From Nematopogon swammerdamellus (lineage: Eukaryota; Arthropoda; Insecta; Lepidoptera; Adelidae), in contig OX336336.1 in assembly GCA_946902875.1 (NCBI GenBank), positions 6,418,545 to 6,482,544 on the forward strand: a stretch of 64,000 nucleotides of DNA, in the 5' to 3' direction. The notes under the pieces were generated by a model. That model was given only the letters and a program-made list of their open reading frames with translations, ran no database searches and had not been told where the DNA came from. Made by a program: the position numbers and the translations under genes. This document shows, one piece after another, positions 34,461 to 45,560 of the stretch; the stretch's first letter is position 1, and each line of letters opens with the position of its first letter.

Positions 34461-36109
34461 AAAAAATTAAAAAAAGAAGAGAAAATCGTCAAAATGCCAA
34501 TTCCAACCGATACCATGTGGTCGCGTCCGTCTACTAATCTATCAACGGTAACTGAGGTAAAAGTGTAATGAAATGTAATATTGTAATAAAATAGTATTCA
34601 CTACATATTTTGCTTCCGGATTTCCTAAATTTTTTCGGACTTGCTACTATTGCACTGAAGGTACAAGAAGTCTGATGTTGAGCTTTTCAACTTTTTCAAA
34701 AGCGATTTTTTCGGAATATTTCGTTCCGAATGATTCAAGTATTGATGTTGACTGTATCTCAGCGTAATGGCAGCGCATCTAACTGTACCGGCGCAGGCGC
34801 CTCTTCAAATAAGACGGCTGGAACAGAGCAGAGCTATCTGTTTACACCGACCGCTGTGTTGTCACTCCGTTAGCAATTTCCTCCTTGTCTCCCTCAGCAT
34901 CAATATCAAAACAAATAGCACTAGTAAAGCAATGTTGATCGTGACCGCCATGTTCGTGCAATAATTTGTGCATGCCTGAATTGCATCACTGAGTCAATTG
35001 GAACCGTCTGCGTCTGCTCGATTGTGAATCTTGACTTCACATTGTTTCATGCATACTCTGTATTGATATCAACAGCAAATAATGATGAATGTACCTAACG
35101 ATTAATAATACTAACCTCAAATGGACCTATTGAACTAGGTATTAGTTCAGATTTACTCAGAGTTACTTTCATGAACACTTTTACACACTTAGACGTTTTG
35201 GTTTCCTACTTAAGCTTCTAGTCTACTGGCGACGAACTCAATGTTGGTTTTCTGTTAAAATTTCCAATTCATATAGTTTCTACTAATCTATTTTCTAAAA
35301 TCTATTATATTTTTATTATTGCTATAAGACCTGACTGCTGCAGCCATTAGGATAACCATAGATTAAGGAATAGTTGCATAGCTTACTCATACGATTGCAG
35401 GTGTCCATTGGATGAGCCTGATGGCTGGTAGGCAAACATAATCTGTAATGATTTCCTCAATAAGGTCGTTTCTGTTATGCAGCTTATGTATGCAATCAGT
35501 CAAGGTTAGTAAACTGAGTCGGTTGAACCCTGTAAAAACTTTTTTCTCGTGTGATATTTACAACTTTTCTTGCGTCGACAACCGCGCGAATAGGCGCTAT
35601 ATTTTTTCTATACTACAAACACTTCTTACAAGGTGGACCGTAAAAATACATTGTAGCCAGCGCAGGGAAAGTGTGGATTTTATGGCTCTTCCGTTGAATC
35701 TGGCGTCTCGAAACTACTAGAACAAATTCATTGCATCTTTTAAAGGCATTGGAAATGTGTGCCACGACGTGTTACCTGGAGTATGGATAGTGGCAGCGTG
35801 CTAACTTAGAGGCAGTAAAAGGTTTTGATGGACCGTGTTGATTGGCTACGCAGGGTGATTCTCAGATTCTATCAGAGGCCGTTGTGAATGAAAACCAGGT
35901 TTCTGTGTTGATGGGTTCAAGGAAATTATGAGCTTCATGGTGATGAAGCGCATCAGGTGGAATGAATGTGTAATTTGCTTAGGGATCTTCACAACTCCTC
36001 AGCGCGAAGATGTGTGTTCGTAATTTGGATCAATTCTAATAAATAAGGCGATGTTTCTACGGGCGACCGGCTAACTATTAAGTAATCTTTGGCCCTGCGC
36101 GGCGTACGA
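34461..36109. other. non-coding, no gene seen
   Basis: Several 60-90-codon frames exist but none has a domain or a splice context. No repeat recognised. Confidence 0.35.
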
Positions 36110-36275
36110 CCATATATTAATATCCTATTACTTAACTCGGGAACCGCTTTATTGATTTACATACGGTTTTCACTCTTACATTCTGTCACTTCTCAAGATG
36201 GCTTTCGGCTACGTTATCGGCGGCCTGAGGTATGAACAAAAAGTCACGCGAAGCGAAGTCGCGGGCAAAAGCAAA
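36110..36275 (+). mobile_element. Helitron 3' fragment, worn end
   Basis: Matches 14764-14939 ('ACTCGGGAACCGCTTTATTG', 'TTACATTCTGTCACTTCTC', 'GTCACGCGAAGCGAAGTCGC'); the terminal CTAG has been mutated. Confidence 0.6.
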
Positions 36276-36576
36276 TCTTCTATAAAACCGTGTAGTTTAG
36301 AACTATGGCTTTTTTTATTTGGTGTGGTAGTTTTTGAACATTATTACAAATTTAATAGCTTTCCTGTCTTTATACACGCTTTGTGAATCGACGCTTCGGG
36401 TCAAACATATGGCCCATCATCATGGGCACTCTGCCGGCGCGACGCTTGACAGATAACTCTTTTATGTTCTTTAAATTATTTACATATAAGTAATGTTTGA
36501 TTCTTCTCCGCTTCTCAGGCTGACGAAAAATGATAAGAAAATTGTGGTAAACTGAAAGGTGTGAGTGCATATTCAT
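36276..36576. other. non-coding; a shared repeat block
   Basis: The stretch 36385-36450 ('CGACGCTTCGGGTCAAACAT', 'ATGGCCCATCATCATGGGCA') recurs near 45900 and in part near 28085. No gene. Confidence 0.4.
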
Positions 36577-36821
36577 CCGTACATTATTATAAGATCCAAC
36601 GTCTGCCGTCTGTGTGTTGGCTTATATTATAGCTTAAAAACGGCTTAGCCTATTCGCTTGCAGTTATTATGCCTATGTAATGCCACATATCTCCGCCGGG
36701 TTATAGGCTATATAGCATCAGGCAATTATTCATATGAGCCGAGGAGTGGGGTCGGCAGTGAGTGCAGTCGGAAAAAATTTACAATTTTCTTTACCGCGAG
36801 CGGAGCCGCTGGCACAGCTAG
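36577..36821 (+). mobile_element. short non-autonomous Helitron
   Basis: 5' TCCGTACATTATTATAAGAT, 'CAACGTCTGCCGTCTG', 'GCCTATGTAATGCCACATAT'; 3' 'TACCGCGAGCGGAGCCGCTG' then GCACAG and CTAG (36818-36821) before a host T. Relatives at 20780 and 30541. Confidence 0.75.
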
Positions 36822-38228
36822 TGTGTTTATAAAATATACCCCAAGAATATAATAGAATAGAAACTCTTTATTGCGCACAATTGAAAGAAAAACAGCACAC
36901 AACAGTTTTTTCTTGTTACTTTTTTTATTCATTTATTATTTAATTATCTTTATTTTTGTTTGTTTGTTTACAATATAACATTTTAATGTTTTATTTCCTT
37001 TATACTTATGATAAAATTTTGATATATATATATATCGTATTCGTGTTGCACAATGAGTGTTTTCTTTTTATTATTATCATTTTTTTCCCCTTTTATATTA
37101 ATCTATCTGTGACCGAACACAATAAATTAAAATCAGCGACGAAAGTCACTGCGTCCAGACCTTTATTCGGCAAAGATACATATTAAATTTTTTTTATTTA
37201 TTTATTATTTGTTATTATCAATCTAAGTTTTTATTCCGCTCAGTGTACATTTTGAAATTATTTTTACACGTGTCTTTTATAGCCTAATTTGTTATTTAAT
37301 TTTTTATTACTTAGTTTAGTTTTAATGCGTAAAATGTGTTCATTTTAAGACGTATGTTATCTATTTTTAAGTTATGTATCTGAGCCAACAATAAATATAT
37401 TTCATTTCATTTCACACGAAAAGAGACAATAAATACGCACTCCAAGTGATTTCTTCAGGCAAACAAGATGTGTCGTTGCTATTACAAAAAGTGTCGGGTC
37501 TGTGTTGACGTTTTTGACCTGGTTAGCTGACACAAACATACCTGTGCCGCCGGTATTTATACAGATTATGAATAAACAGATGAAAGAGATTAAGTATAGT
37601 TACGCGTATACAAGATAATAAACCATGTCTTATATATATGTGTATATGTACTATATAAATAGTTGATTTCAAACATTTTGTAGTGAGGCTCAAACGGAAT
37701 GTGGAGTAAAAGTTAATATCGGCTACCATAAATCTAGTAGCCAAAGTGTTGAATAAAACATTCACGATAGATCTCCACGAACTGAACAAGAAACAAGTTC
37801 TTTAATCAGATAAAGGAATAATGCATTCCAAGCGAAATGAGGTTCCGATGAAGAGGCCCAAAAAAAAAACTAAAATGAAACAATTTGTCTCGAATCACGG
37901 ACGGACAAAACGATACGATACGAAATTGATATAAATTACGCCTCTACGGACGGACAGCAGTTGAACCCCGTCCTCCGACCTGCTTGATAGGCCAGTACAC
38001 CAGTACGTGCTTACAGTACAGTTGGAAAAACAAAATGCCATTTACGTTATCAAGTATCAATACTAATAATAAACCTGTAAGGGATGGCCATGGAGTAAGT
38101 TACTTTGTTTTTATGAAATATTGCGTTTGTAGACTCTATGTACGATATTAAAACTGAATTGGCAATTTTTAGAAATATTTTCTGTATGCACGTATGTTCC
38201 TCCTTATTACAAAAAAATTTAACTATTC
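36822..38228. other. non-coding with LINE tails and AT repeats
   Basis: 36846-36880 ('AATAGAATAGAAACTCTTTA') looks like the reversed 3' tail of a LINE, and 37385-37415 ('CAATAAATATATTTCATTTC') a + strand tail with TTTCA units. A TA run lies at about 37022-37034. No gene. Confidence 0.4.
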
Positions 38229-38345
38229 TCAAATCAAAACAAACGTGCAGTTCGCATAATAAAGTTTTATGGCTTAGTGAAGGGAATCTCCCTTCACTAA
38301 GCCATACAATTTTGTTGTGCGAGCTGCACGTTTGTTTTGATTTGA
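38229..38345. repeat. long hairpin, about 55-bp arms
   Basis: The left arm ('AAATCAAAACAAACGTGCAG', TTCGCATAATAAAG, 'TTATGGCTTAGTGAAGGGA') is followed almost directly by its reverse complement ('TCCCTTCACTAAGCCATA', then CAATTTTGTTGTGCGAG, 'CTGCACGTTTGTTTTGATTT'). A few mismatches lie in the middle of the arms. It could be a MITE or a hairpin RNA source. Confidence 0.85.
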
Positions 38346-38469
38346 CTATATACATCTCGGTGTAAATAAAATTTAGTTCCGGTTATGCTGAGATGTGGCT
38401 CTCATACAAACCGAATTGTTCCGCGCGCCGAAATAAAGGTACGGTAGCGGGCTTACTTACTTTTTTCTT

Positions 38470-38514
38470 TTTAAGTACGAATTTCATGCGAGCGAAGCCG
38501 CGGGTAAAAGCTAG
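38470..38514 (+). mobile_element. Helitron 3' terminus
   Basis: 'CGAATTTCATGCGAGCGAAG' CCGCGGGTAAAAG and CTAG (38511-38514) before a host T. Confidence 0.65.
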
Positions 38515-38980
38515 TATTCAATATTATGATAAAAACCAGCAGCTTTAGCGAGTAAAATGTGGGAGTGCGAGAATGACGTCACTCGCCTGTTTCTCCGGTG
38601 CAAATATTGCGTTCTCCCCAGATTTCTCATACACCGGCGAGTTTGTAACGCCGGTATACCTCCTGTTGTTGTTGTTCACAAGCATAGGGTTCCGTAGCCA
38701 TATGCTCCTTCTTGTTGCACGTATAGTGAGTGTGCGCAGCAATCACGCGGTTGCACTCGCACGTATCTCGCGTTCGGCACAGCTTATTTTGTATTGACAC
38801 ATTGAGTCCTTTGTATCCTTGACGCCATCTATCGGTAACAGTTCATACTTTTGTAGTTAAAATGTTAGTTATAAATTATAAATGATCATGGGGTTAAATA
38901 TGATCATAGGGCGGTCTATACCACATATTATGATAATTGTATGGAAACGCTCCGATTTTCCAAAAAAATATAAAAATAAA
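38515..38980. other. non-coding, no gene seen
   Basis: Open frames at 38545-38797 on both strands lack domains. No feature recognised. Confidence 0.35.
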
Positions 38981-39260
38981 AAACCGGTCAAGTGAGAGTC
39001 GGACTCGCGCACCGAGGTTTCCGTACCATCACGTAAATGGTTGGTTATTATTATTTGTTGTTTTACTTTAGAGTTTGCACTATAATAAAAAAAAGTTTGA
39101 TCAACACTTGTATCGATATAATAATACCGTTTTAACGATAGAGCAAAAATAAAAAGACCCCCCTTTAATTTAGACTTTTTTTATTATTTATTAATATCTG
39201 TGATAATCTGTGAAAATTTCACCCTGCTACCTATTACGGTTCAAAGATAGACGGAAACAT
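38981..39260 (+). repeat. family B repeat, 3'-shortened
   Basis: AAACCGGTCAAGTGAGAGTC, GGACTCGCGCACCGAGGTTT CC, AT-rich middle, then 'TGTGAAAATTTCACCCTGCT' and 'ACCTATTACGGTTCAAAGAT'. The GACA run is missing. Confidence 0.7.
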
Positions 39261-39836
39261 TTGTATAAAAAAATAATTACAACCTGAAACTTAAACTGTT
39301 GTTTTCATTGGATGTCTGAAATATTTTTGAGACGTCCGACCGTATTAGCGCAGCTTTTTCATCGAATTATACCGATTCGATAGTTCGACGGGCCGGTCGA
39401 TAGTCCGTGGCAGTATATCGATAATTGATGTCGTAATCGGCGCCCAGGGCGCCATCTTTATTGCGACTTATGATTTATCGAACCAAAGTAATGACGTCAA
39501 ATAACAAGCCGGGATAAGGCAATTTATCGTGAACCGACGCTTATGAAAACATCACTATTATTCATCGAGTCCGTCGGAATGTGGCTTGTCGTGAATACGT
39601 TTAGTTTTTGTTGCTGTGAACAATAAATAAATGAACTTAATAAATTGCTATTGGAAATGAGCGGTTAAACAATTTGAATATCTATCTTAATAACTAGGTA
39701 CTCATGGCTCACTGCTTGAATAGTTATACTTCAAATGATAGGCAGGTGGGATAACTGGGATCTTTCCATCGAATTGTATATACATATTATGTTTCGGCCA
39801 AAACCTCTTTTGTATATTGTGTCAATGTATCTCGGC
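39261..39836. other. non-coding, no gene seen
   Basis: No gene recognised. Confidence 0.35.
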
Positions 39837-40155
39837 GCGATGGTGTCGCGCCCTAGCGGTAAGGCGGACAACTAGGGTTCCGTCCTCGGCGGTCTGTCAA
39901 GAAGGACGTCTCGGAGATCGCTCTCGGCAAAGAGGATCGCTCTCGGCTCGGTCGGATGCTGCGTGCTGATGTGGTAGCGCGGTTCGGAAGGCAACATTTC
40001 ACTGTGCTTGGTGGTTCTGTGGCGTGGTGACTTCACGGTGGTGATCGGACTTTCAAGACCAATACGGAACGGCAGGCTGGAGGAGCCTGACAGCGGATCT
40101 GGTCGACCAGGAGCAGCTGGTGGAAGGTGGACCCTCGCGTTCGGGTGAGTTTACA
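39837..40155 (+). other. GC-rich block ending in a possible splice donor
   Basis: This block is clearly richer in G+C than the DNA around it. It starts 'GGCGCGATGGTGTCGCGCCC' (itself a hairpin) and ends 'CCTCGCGTTCGG' before GTGAGT. It might be a non-coding or alternative exon, or a piece of an unfamiliar repeat. No frame stays open across it. Confidence 0.3.
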
Positions 40156-40251
40156 CTTTATCCATTAGATGTTTTGGTCGGGCAGTTCCATGAACTCCTT
40201 CTATTAAAATACAGTCCACTTTATCGGAGACATATTACATTCTTTGCTGCA

Positions 40252-40395
40252 CCGCCCACTACACATAACCTGTGATGTCAGCCCATAACACCTAGGTGAA
40301 CTAGGTGCCGTGTCAGTCCTTCCCTTTGGTCGTGCCGGCTACACTGAACTTGGAAGACACGAACTATTTACATAGCCGCTTGGAACGACCTTTCT
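40252..40395 (-). mobile_element. 5S/tRNA-type SINE, 3' fragment
   Basis: 'CTGTGATGTCAGCCCATAAC', 'GGTGAACTAGGTGCCGTGTC', 'CCTTCCCTTTGGTCGTGCCG' and 'CTATTTACATAGCCGCTTGG' match the tail of the copy at 47255 on the minus strand. Confidence 0.7.
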
Positions 40396-40611
40396 TTTTA
40401 GATTAGCGATATTTTTCATTATAATATTTTTTTCAAATGAAAGGACTCGTTATAAAAAATACAAATATATAATTTATTTTAATGTTTTTTAAATTAATTG
40501 ATTTTTATAAATCGGCTTGTTTTATAACTCCCTAAAATGCATAGTTTGAAAGATATTAAAGAAAATATACGAAAATCGAGCATTACTATCTCCGAAACTA
40601 CCCAGATTAAA

Positions 40612-40710
40612 ATTAAGAGAGTTTACAAGAGTACTTGCAGCACAACACCGATTACTCTGCTTACCCCGATTACATCGGGATACAGCGTGTCGTATGTATG
40701 TACATATTAA
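40612..40710 (-). repeat. dispersed repeat family A, end fragment
   Basis: 'GTTTACAAGAGTACTTGCAG', CACAACACCGATTACTCTGC, TTACCCCGATTACATCGGGA. Confidence 0.65.
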
Positions 40711-40773
40711 TAAAAAAAATTACACCAGTAGACGATGGCGTGACTAACCAAATTTGGTAGATGAGAAATAAAA

Positions 40774-41104
40774 AAACCGACTTCCTAAAAAAAGGAAAAC
40801 TAAAAAACTATTCAAAATAAAAATATAAAAACCGCCTTCAAAAATATATGAAATAAAAACCTAAAAAAAAAAACCAACCCTAGAGTTGAAGGCGGTGCTA
40901 AAAAGGCTACACAAATCACAAAGGATATTATCATCCACTCATGTTTTCTTTCATGCATCATTTTTGCTTGCTTTAGCACCGCCTTCAACTCTAGGGTTCG
41001 TTTTTTTTTTTTTAGGTTTTTATTTCATATATTTTTGAAGGCGGTTTTTATATTTTTATTTTGAATAGTTTTTTAGTTTTCCTTTTTTTAGGAAGTCGGT
41101 TTTA
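40774..41104. repeat. near-perfect 130-bp inverted repeat
   Basis: Arms at 40774-40903 and 40972-41104 are reverse complements with only a few single-base differences and length changes in A/T runs. They start AAACCGACTTCCTAAAAAAA and end at the loop with 'TAGAGTTGAAGGCGGTGCTA'. The spacer is 68 bases. The outer 'CCGACTTCCTAAAAAAAGG' resembles the RTE-type LINE tail. It may be a foldback MITE or two tails head to head. A transcript would form a long double-stranded RNA. Confidence 0.9.
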
Positions 41105-41247
41105 TGTTTTTTAAAACTTTTTTTTTATTTCACAGTTTTTTTTAGTAATTTTTGCTATTAATGTACTCGGCGGAATCGCTCGGCCTTCGGCCTCGCGATT
41201 CCGCCTCGCTTTCCAATCCGATCTTGACCCAATTAAAATAGGACCAC
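41105..41247. other. non-coding gap with a short hairpin
   Basis: 41167-41208 holds 'CGGAATCGCTCGGCCTTCGG' and its near complement 'CCTCGCGATTCCGCCTCGC', like the unit of the Helitron arrays at 49290. Confidence 0.5.
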
Positions 41248-41602
41248 GTCAGCTTCGATAGCTCAGTGGTGCAGACAGTCAACTGTCGCTATTGAATGTT
41301 AAGCAACGCTGGGTGCGGTCAGTACTTGGATGGGTGACCGCTGACCGTTGGAGGCTGACCGAGGTTCGGATTCCTCGTAAAACTGTAGGTCCCTTCCCTC
41401 CTAATCTTACTTGGTGGTAGGGTTTAACCTGACCGGGTTGGTACCACCGCACTGAATTAAACGTCGGTCGAAACGGCTATGTAAATAGTTTGTGTTTTCC
41501 GACCAGTTCAGTGTAGTCAGTACGATCAAAGGGGGAAGTACTGACATGGCACTTAGTTTACCCGGTGTTATGGGCTGACATCACGGACGTTGTAGGTGAT
41601 GT
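41248..41602 (+). mobile_element. chimeric 5S/tRNA-type SINE, tail replaced
   Basis: Head GTCAGCTTCGATAGCTCAGT, 5S segment GTTAAGCAACGCTGGGTGCG and 'CAGTACTTGGATGGGTGACC', B-box-like GGTTCGGATTCC. The last 30 bases and A-tail of the family are missing; at 'GGTGATGT' the sequence passes straight into the minisatellite at 41603. Confidence 0.9.
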
Positions 41603-42168
41603 TGCAGAACTTAGTAGAATGGACAGACATAAACATGTTACGGAACCCTACTTTTATTATAAAATAACCGTCGGAGGACCTTGGTTGAAAATTGTGAAAT
41701 TTAGTAGAACGGACAGACATACATTTGTTACGGAACCCTACTTTTATTATAAAATAACCGTCGGAGGGCCTTGGTTGAAAATTGTAAAATTTAGTAGAAC
41801 GGACAGACATACATTTGTTACGGAACCCTACATTCATTTTGAAATAAATGTTAAATTTTGTAGAACGGACAGACATGCATTTGTCACGGAACCCTACATT
41901 CATCTTGCAGAACTTAGTAGAATGGACAGACATAAACGTGTTACGGAACCCTACTTTTATTATAAAATAACCGTCGGAGGACCTTGGTTGAAAATTGTAA
42001 AATTTAGTAGAACGGATAGACATGCATTTGTTACGGAACCATACATTCATTTTGAAATAAATGTTAAATTTAGTAGAAAAGACAGACATGCATTTGTTAC
42101 GGAACCCTACATTCATTTTGCAGAACTTAGTAGAATGGACAGACATAAACGTGTTACCGAACCCTACT
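41603..42168. repeat. minisatellite with 90/66/57-bp higher-order units
   Basis: A core of about 41 bases (TTAGTAGAACGGACAGACAT, ACATTTGTTACGGAACCCTA) recurs eight times. The spacings between cores are 90, 90, 66, 57, 90, 66 and 57 bases, so a 213-bp block of three units is repeated. Every spacing is divisible by three. The array therefore keeps open frames of 224 codons on + and 192 codons on -, made of SRTDRHTFVTEPY-like units. I regard these as non-genic. The core is related to the GACA tail and the 'TACGGAACCCTA' end of family B. Confidence 0.9.
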
Positions 42169-42299
42169 TAACAGTTGCACTCCGGGAGTGCCGGCAGATC
42201 CCGTGCCACTCTAACTTAACCCTTAATGCAATGACTTAAGGTTTCATTTTAAAAATGACGCTGACGCGATGTCGCGAGTTATACATTTTTTACCCACCT
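42169..42299. other. non-coding gap
   Basis: Nothing recognised. Confidence 0.3.
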
Positions 42300-42470
42300 A
42301 AAAAAGTGCCAAGCGCCGCTAAAGAAGTTTTCACTTCAAAAACCTCAGGGTTATCCCCTTTCAAATAAAAAAAAAAAGAATTTTCAAAATCGGCCCACAA
42401 TTGACGGAGTAATCGCGTAACAAACATCAAAAAAAAGAAAACATACTGTCGAATTGAGAATCTCTTAGGT
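42300..42470 (-). mobile_element. RTE-type LINE tail, worn
   Basis: 'AAATCGGCCCACAATTGACG', 'GAGTAATCGCGTAACAAACA', A-run, 'ACATACTGTCGAATTGAGAA'. This is a worn relative of 43085-43322. The strand is assigned by analogy and is uncertain. Confidence 0.5.
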
Positions 42471-42934
42471 CTAAAGTAAATTTCTCGTGAAGACAAATGC
42501 AACAAGCCCAAACACGATGGGTTTATCATGTGTAGTTTAGGAGTTTCTATGGCCACCTTCTGTCTCCATCATCAGACCAGCTCGATGGTACTCGGTACAG
42601 TAGGTACCGGTCAGGTACCATAATAAATTATGCGCACCTGGCCGGTCGGAAAAGATAAAAAATTTCAAATTTAGAATATTCATGAAACAAGGGTCCGAAT
42701 ATGTATCACTAGTAAATATCGATTCATGTATTTCAACAGGACAGAGAAAATTTCAAAATATTAGGTATTTAATACTTTTTAGTTCTTTTTGTTTTTTTGT
42801 TTTTTTGAAATCGGTTTAATATTTTTTAAAACAGTTTTTATTTCATTCTTTTTAGTAATATTACATAAATAAGAATAATCGAAATCGAATAATCGAAATC
42901 GATTGAAGTGGTACAGAATTATTCGCCATATGTG
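42471..42934. other. non-coding, no gene seen
   Basis: No gene recognised; T-rich stretch near 42780-42810. Confidence 0.35.
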
Positions 42935-43075
42935 TCAGACTGCAAATTGCTGAATAAGTCCACATCACAAAAGTTTTGCTGAAGGTAACCACACACCATA
43001 CTAATTTATCAAACTGAAAATTGCCGAATACGACCACATCACAAGTTTTGCTGAAGGTAACCACACACTATAGTA
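42935..43075. repeat. tandem duplication, about 71 bp twice
   Basis: 'CATCACAAAAGTTTTGCTGA' and 'AGGTAACCACACACCATA' are followed by a second, slightly different copy ('CATCACAAGTTTTGCTGAAG', 'GTAACCACACACTATA'). Confidence 0.8.
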
Positions 43076-43084
43076 TTATGCTGA

Positions 43085-43322
43085 TTTTTCGAAAACCACT
43101 GAACCAATTTCGATAAAATTGAAATGGGACCACCTCGGAAGTATGACCTAACTAACAAAAAAAGAATTTTCTAAATCGGCCCTCAATTGACGGAGAAATC
43201 GCGTAACAAACATACAAAAAAAAAAAAAAAATAATAAAAAAAAAATAAAAAAAAAAAATATAAAAAAAAAAAAACATACAGACGAATTGAGAACCTCCTC
43301 CTTTTTTGGAAGTCGGTTAATA
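43085..43322 (+). mobile_element. RTE-type LINE tail
   Basis: 'CGAAAACCACTGAACCAATT', 'AAATCGGCCCTCAATTGACG', 'GAGAAATCGCGTAACAAACA', a long A-rich run (43212-43273), 'CATACAGACGAATTGAGAAC' and the terminal 'CTCCTCCTTTTTTGGAAGTC' GGTTAA. I know this as the common 3' end of RTE-like elements in Lepidoptera. Confidence 0.6.
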
Positions 43323-45384
43323 ACGACAAATCCTTCCAAAATCTTCAAAGTTGTGTCTACGTGTTGAGGTAATTCTAATTGGTCACTTACCACATTCCGA
43401 GGACGTGATGGCGACGCGACGGTCACAGTGGCCGCCTGCCATCCTAACCTATATTTTGTGGCTTTAACTACAAACTTTATTATTATAAAAAAAAGAGACA
43501 GTTTCTTAGATAAGAAGACCATTAGTGATTTGTAAAGTAACTTAAAACGAATTAGGATAATCATGAACCAAGCTTCAACGTCAACATCGTCGGGGTCATC
43601 TCCATTAAGCTTGTAGAATTTAAAATAAATTAATACTAATAATAATGAATATAAATTAAGACTTAATATATTTTTTCGACGAGTGAAATTGGAATGTGGC
43701 CGAGATTTAACACTACATCCTTACATTTACATAATTAAAGTTTAAAACATGAATATATTAACATTTAACATGTTCGAAACGGGTAGGATTAAACTTATTA
43801 GGATGTATTCGTTTTTTTTAGATTTTATGGAAATTTATATTAGAGGTAATAGTTCAGTTAAGCCTCATTAATCAATGTGAGCAATAACGGAGGTGCGGAG
43901 TTCCGAATCCGAGTTTTTCGATTTTTCGAATAATCGATTTCCATAACTTTATCCGAAACTTGAGTGGAAAAAAACCGGACAACCTGGGCACTAATAATGA
44001 TATCGTGTTGTGTGCATGGTTGACTGGAACGAATCTCATTCTGAATAAGTTCGCCTTCTGCACCGCAAAAAGAGCATTAATATTAATATATTTTAATCAC
44101 AGTAGCTGTGCCAATAATACCTACAATAAATATAATAAAATATTAACCAATTATATACACTAACAAACAATAGGTGATAACTATCTTAAAAATTTAAATC
44201 TAAACCTAAAAAAATATAATAAATAATAAAAGCCGTCCAGGGGACAGACGAGCTGGAATTGCCGCGGTGCCTGGGCTGGGAGCCACCAACGACGTCGGTG
44301 CCCATTAAACGAGATAGAAAATTTTAATCTCATCCATGGGCTCCGACGACGACGGCGGAAAGGCTCCCATAACTCTCGCAGCATTCCCCCTCTGCACGGC
44401 CAGACTGACGCGGTGGAGGAATTCATTATAATAGATTCATAAGCTGCAACAGTCGTTACTAAATTATTCTTTTATTAATTTTTTTAAATAAAATAACTAC
44501 CAGTGCTAAAATAAAACGAAGAATTCAATTAAATGTATTATTGTTTCTCTATTTTTGTCTTAACAATGTAGAAGATTTCTTCCCAATACGTTTCTTAGAG
44601 CCCCTTCACGATTAGCGAAGGAAGTACAAAGATTGGACAAGTCGGTAACCGCTGAATTAATTTTAGACGTGATATAGATACATTAATTAACAATTAGATT
44701 ATTGTTTGAGAAACCTCGATTAATTTATCCCTACAAGACTCTACTGTATGTAGAGTTTGCAAAGAACTCCTCCCTCAGCTCTGCTTCTTCCTAGTTTATG
44801 CTTTTGCTACAGTTTCCGTCCTAATACGGACGGACGCCGCAATGTTTCAAAAGCAGGTCCCCGGTAACGAGTTGCCTGCTTAGGAAGTAGGAACACGGGC
44901 AATACCTCATTAGTTGCCGCAGCACTGGACTACGTGTTAGATAGCTTGTCCACGCACCGGCGACATGCTAGAGTTTATAATAAGACATTATAATGTTGAA
45001 ACGGTAAAATGGAGGCCGTTATACGCGCCCGGTCTTGCTTGAAGTGACATTTCTCTGATGTCACTGCGGTGAATCTAGGATTCTATATTGTGTGCAATCT
45101 GCATGAATTGCATTTAATGTATGAGTAAATGTTTAATGTATGATTCATTTCTCGAAGTAAACTGTTGGACGATAACTATTTCTTCTGCCACCGGGCCGAT
45201 GACGCATTTTTTCTCTTCATTTTCGGCTTTGCATTTATCTAATGAATAAATATAAAAAAAACGAGTACTTGCTTAGTACTAACATATATATAAAAAATAT
45301 ATATATAATGACAAATATCTCTTTCGTGAATGGATTTGTCAGTGATGCTCATTTGCGAATATCTTGGTTAATTCCTTTCTTTCT
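43323..45384. other. non-coding with one GC-rich repeat-like block
   Basis: No gene. The stretch 44230-44420 is GC-richer ('GACGACGACGGCGGAAAGGC' region); its minus strand looks like a LINE 3'UTR but I cannot name it. The 138-codon frame at 43148-43564 comes from the poly-A run of the RTE tail. Confidence 0.4.
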
Positions 45385-45560
45385 AAGATAGGTTTTTTTA
45401 TAAGGAAAGTAGCACGGTGGCCGTCCCCAGGAGTGCATCGAACAATCAGACACTGCCAATAATATCGTCCCGCACGAAGCTACGCTCAGTGAGGTGTCAT
45501 ACCAGCGACAAGACGGGCAAAAATGTTTTCGTCGATTTTATTGAAATGTCTTTTGAAGAC
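45385..45560 (-). mobile_element. LINE 3' remnant, very decayed
   Basis: Distant match on the minus strand to the element ends at 19231 and 63615: 'ACGCTCAGTGAGGTGTCATA', 'GTCTTTTGAAGACCCTTAAG'. Confidence 0.4.

Noticed and set aside
41565..42239. 224-codon and 192-codon overlapping open frames
   Set aside because: They are produced by a tandem array with units divisible by three. No start context, splice sites or domain support a gene.
43148..43564. 138-codon minus-strand open frame
   Set aside because: It contains the long A-rich run of an RTE-type tail read as Phe/Leu/Ile, so it is an artefact of low complexity.
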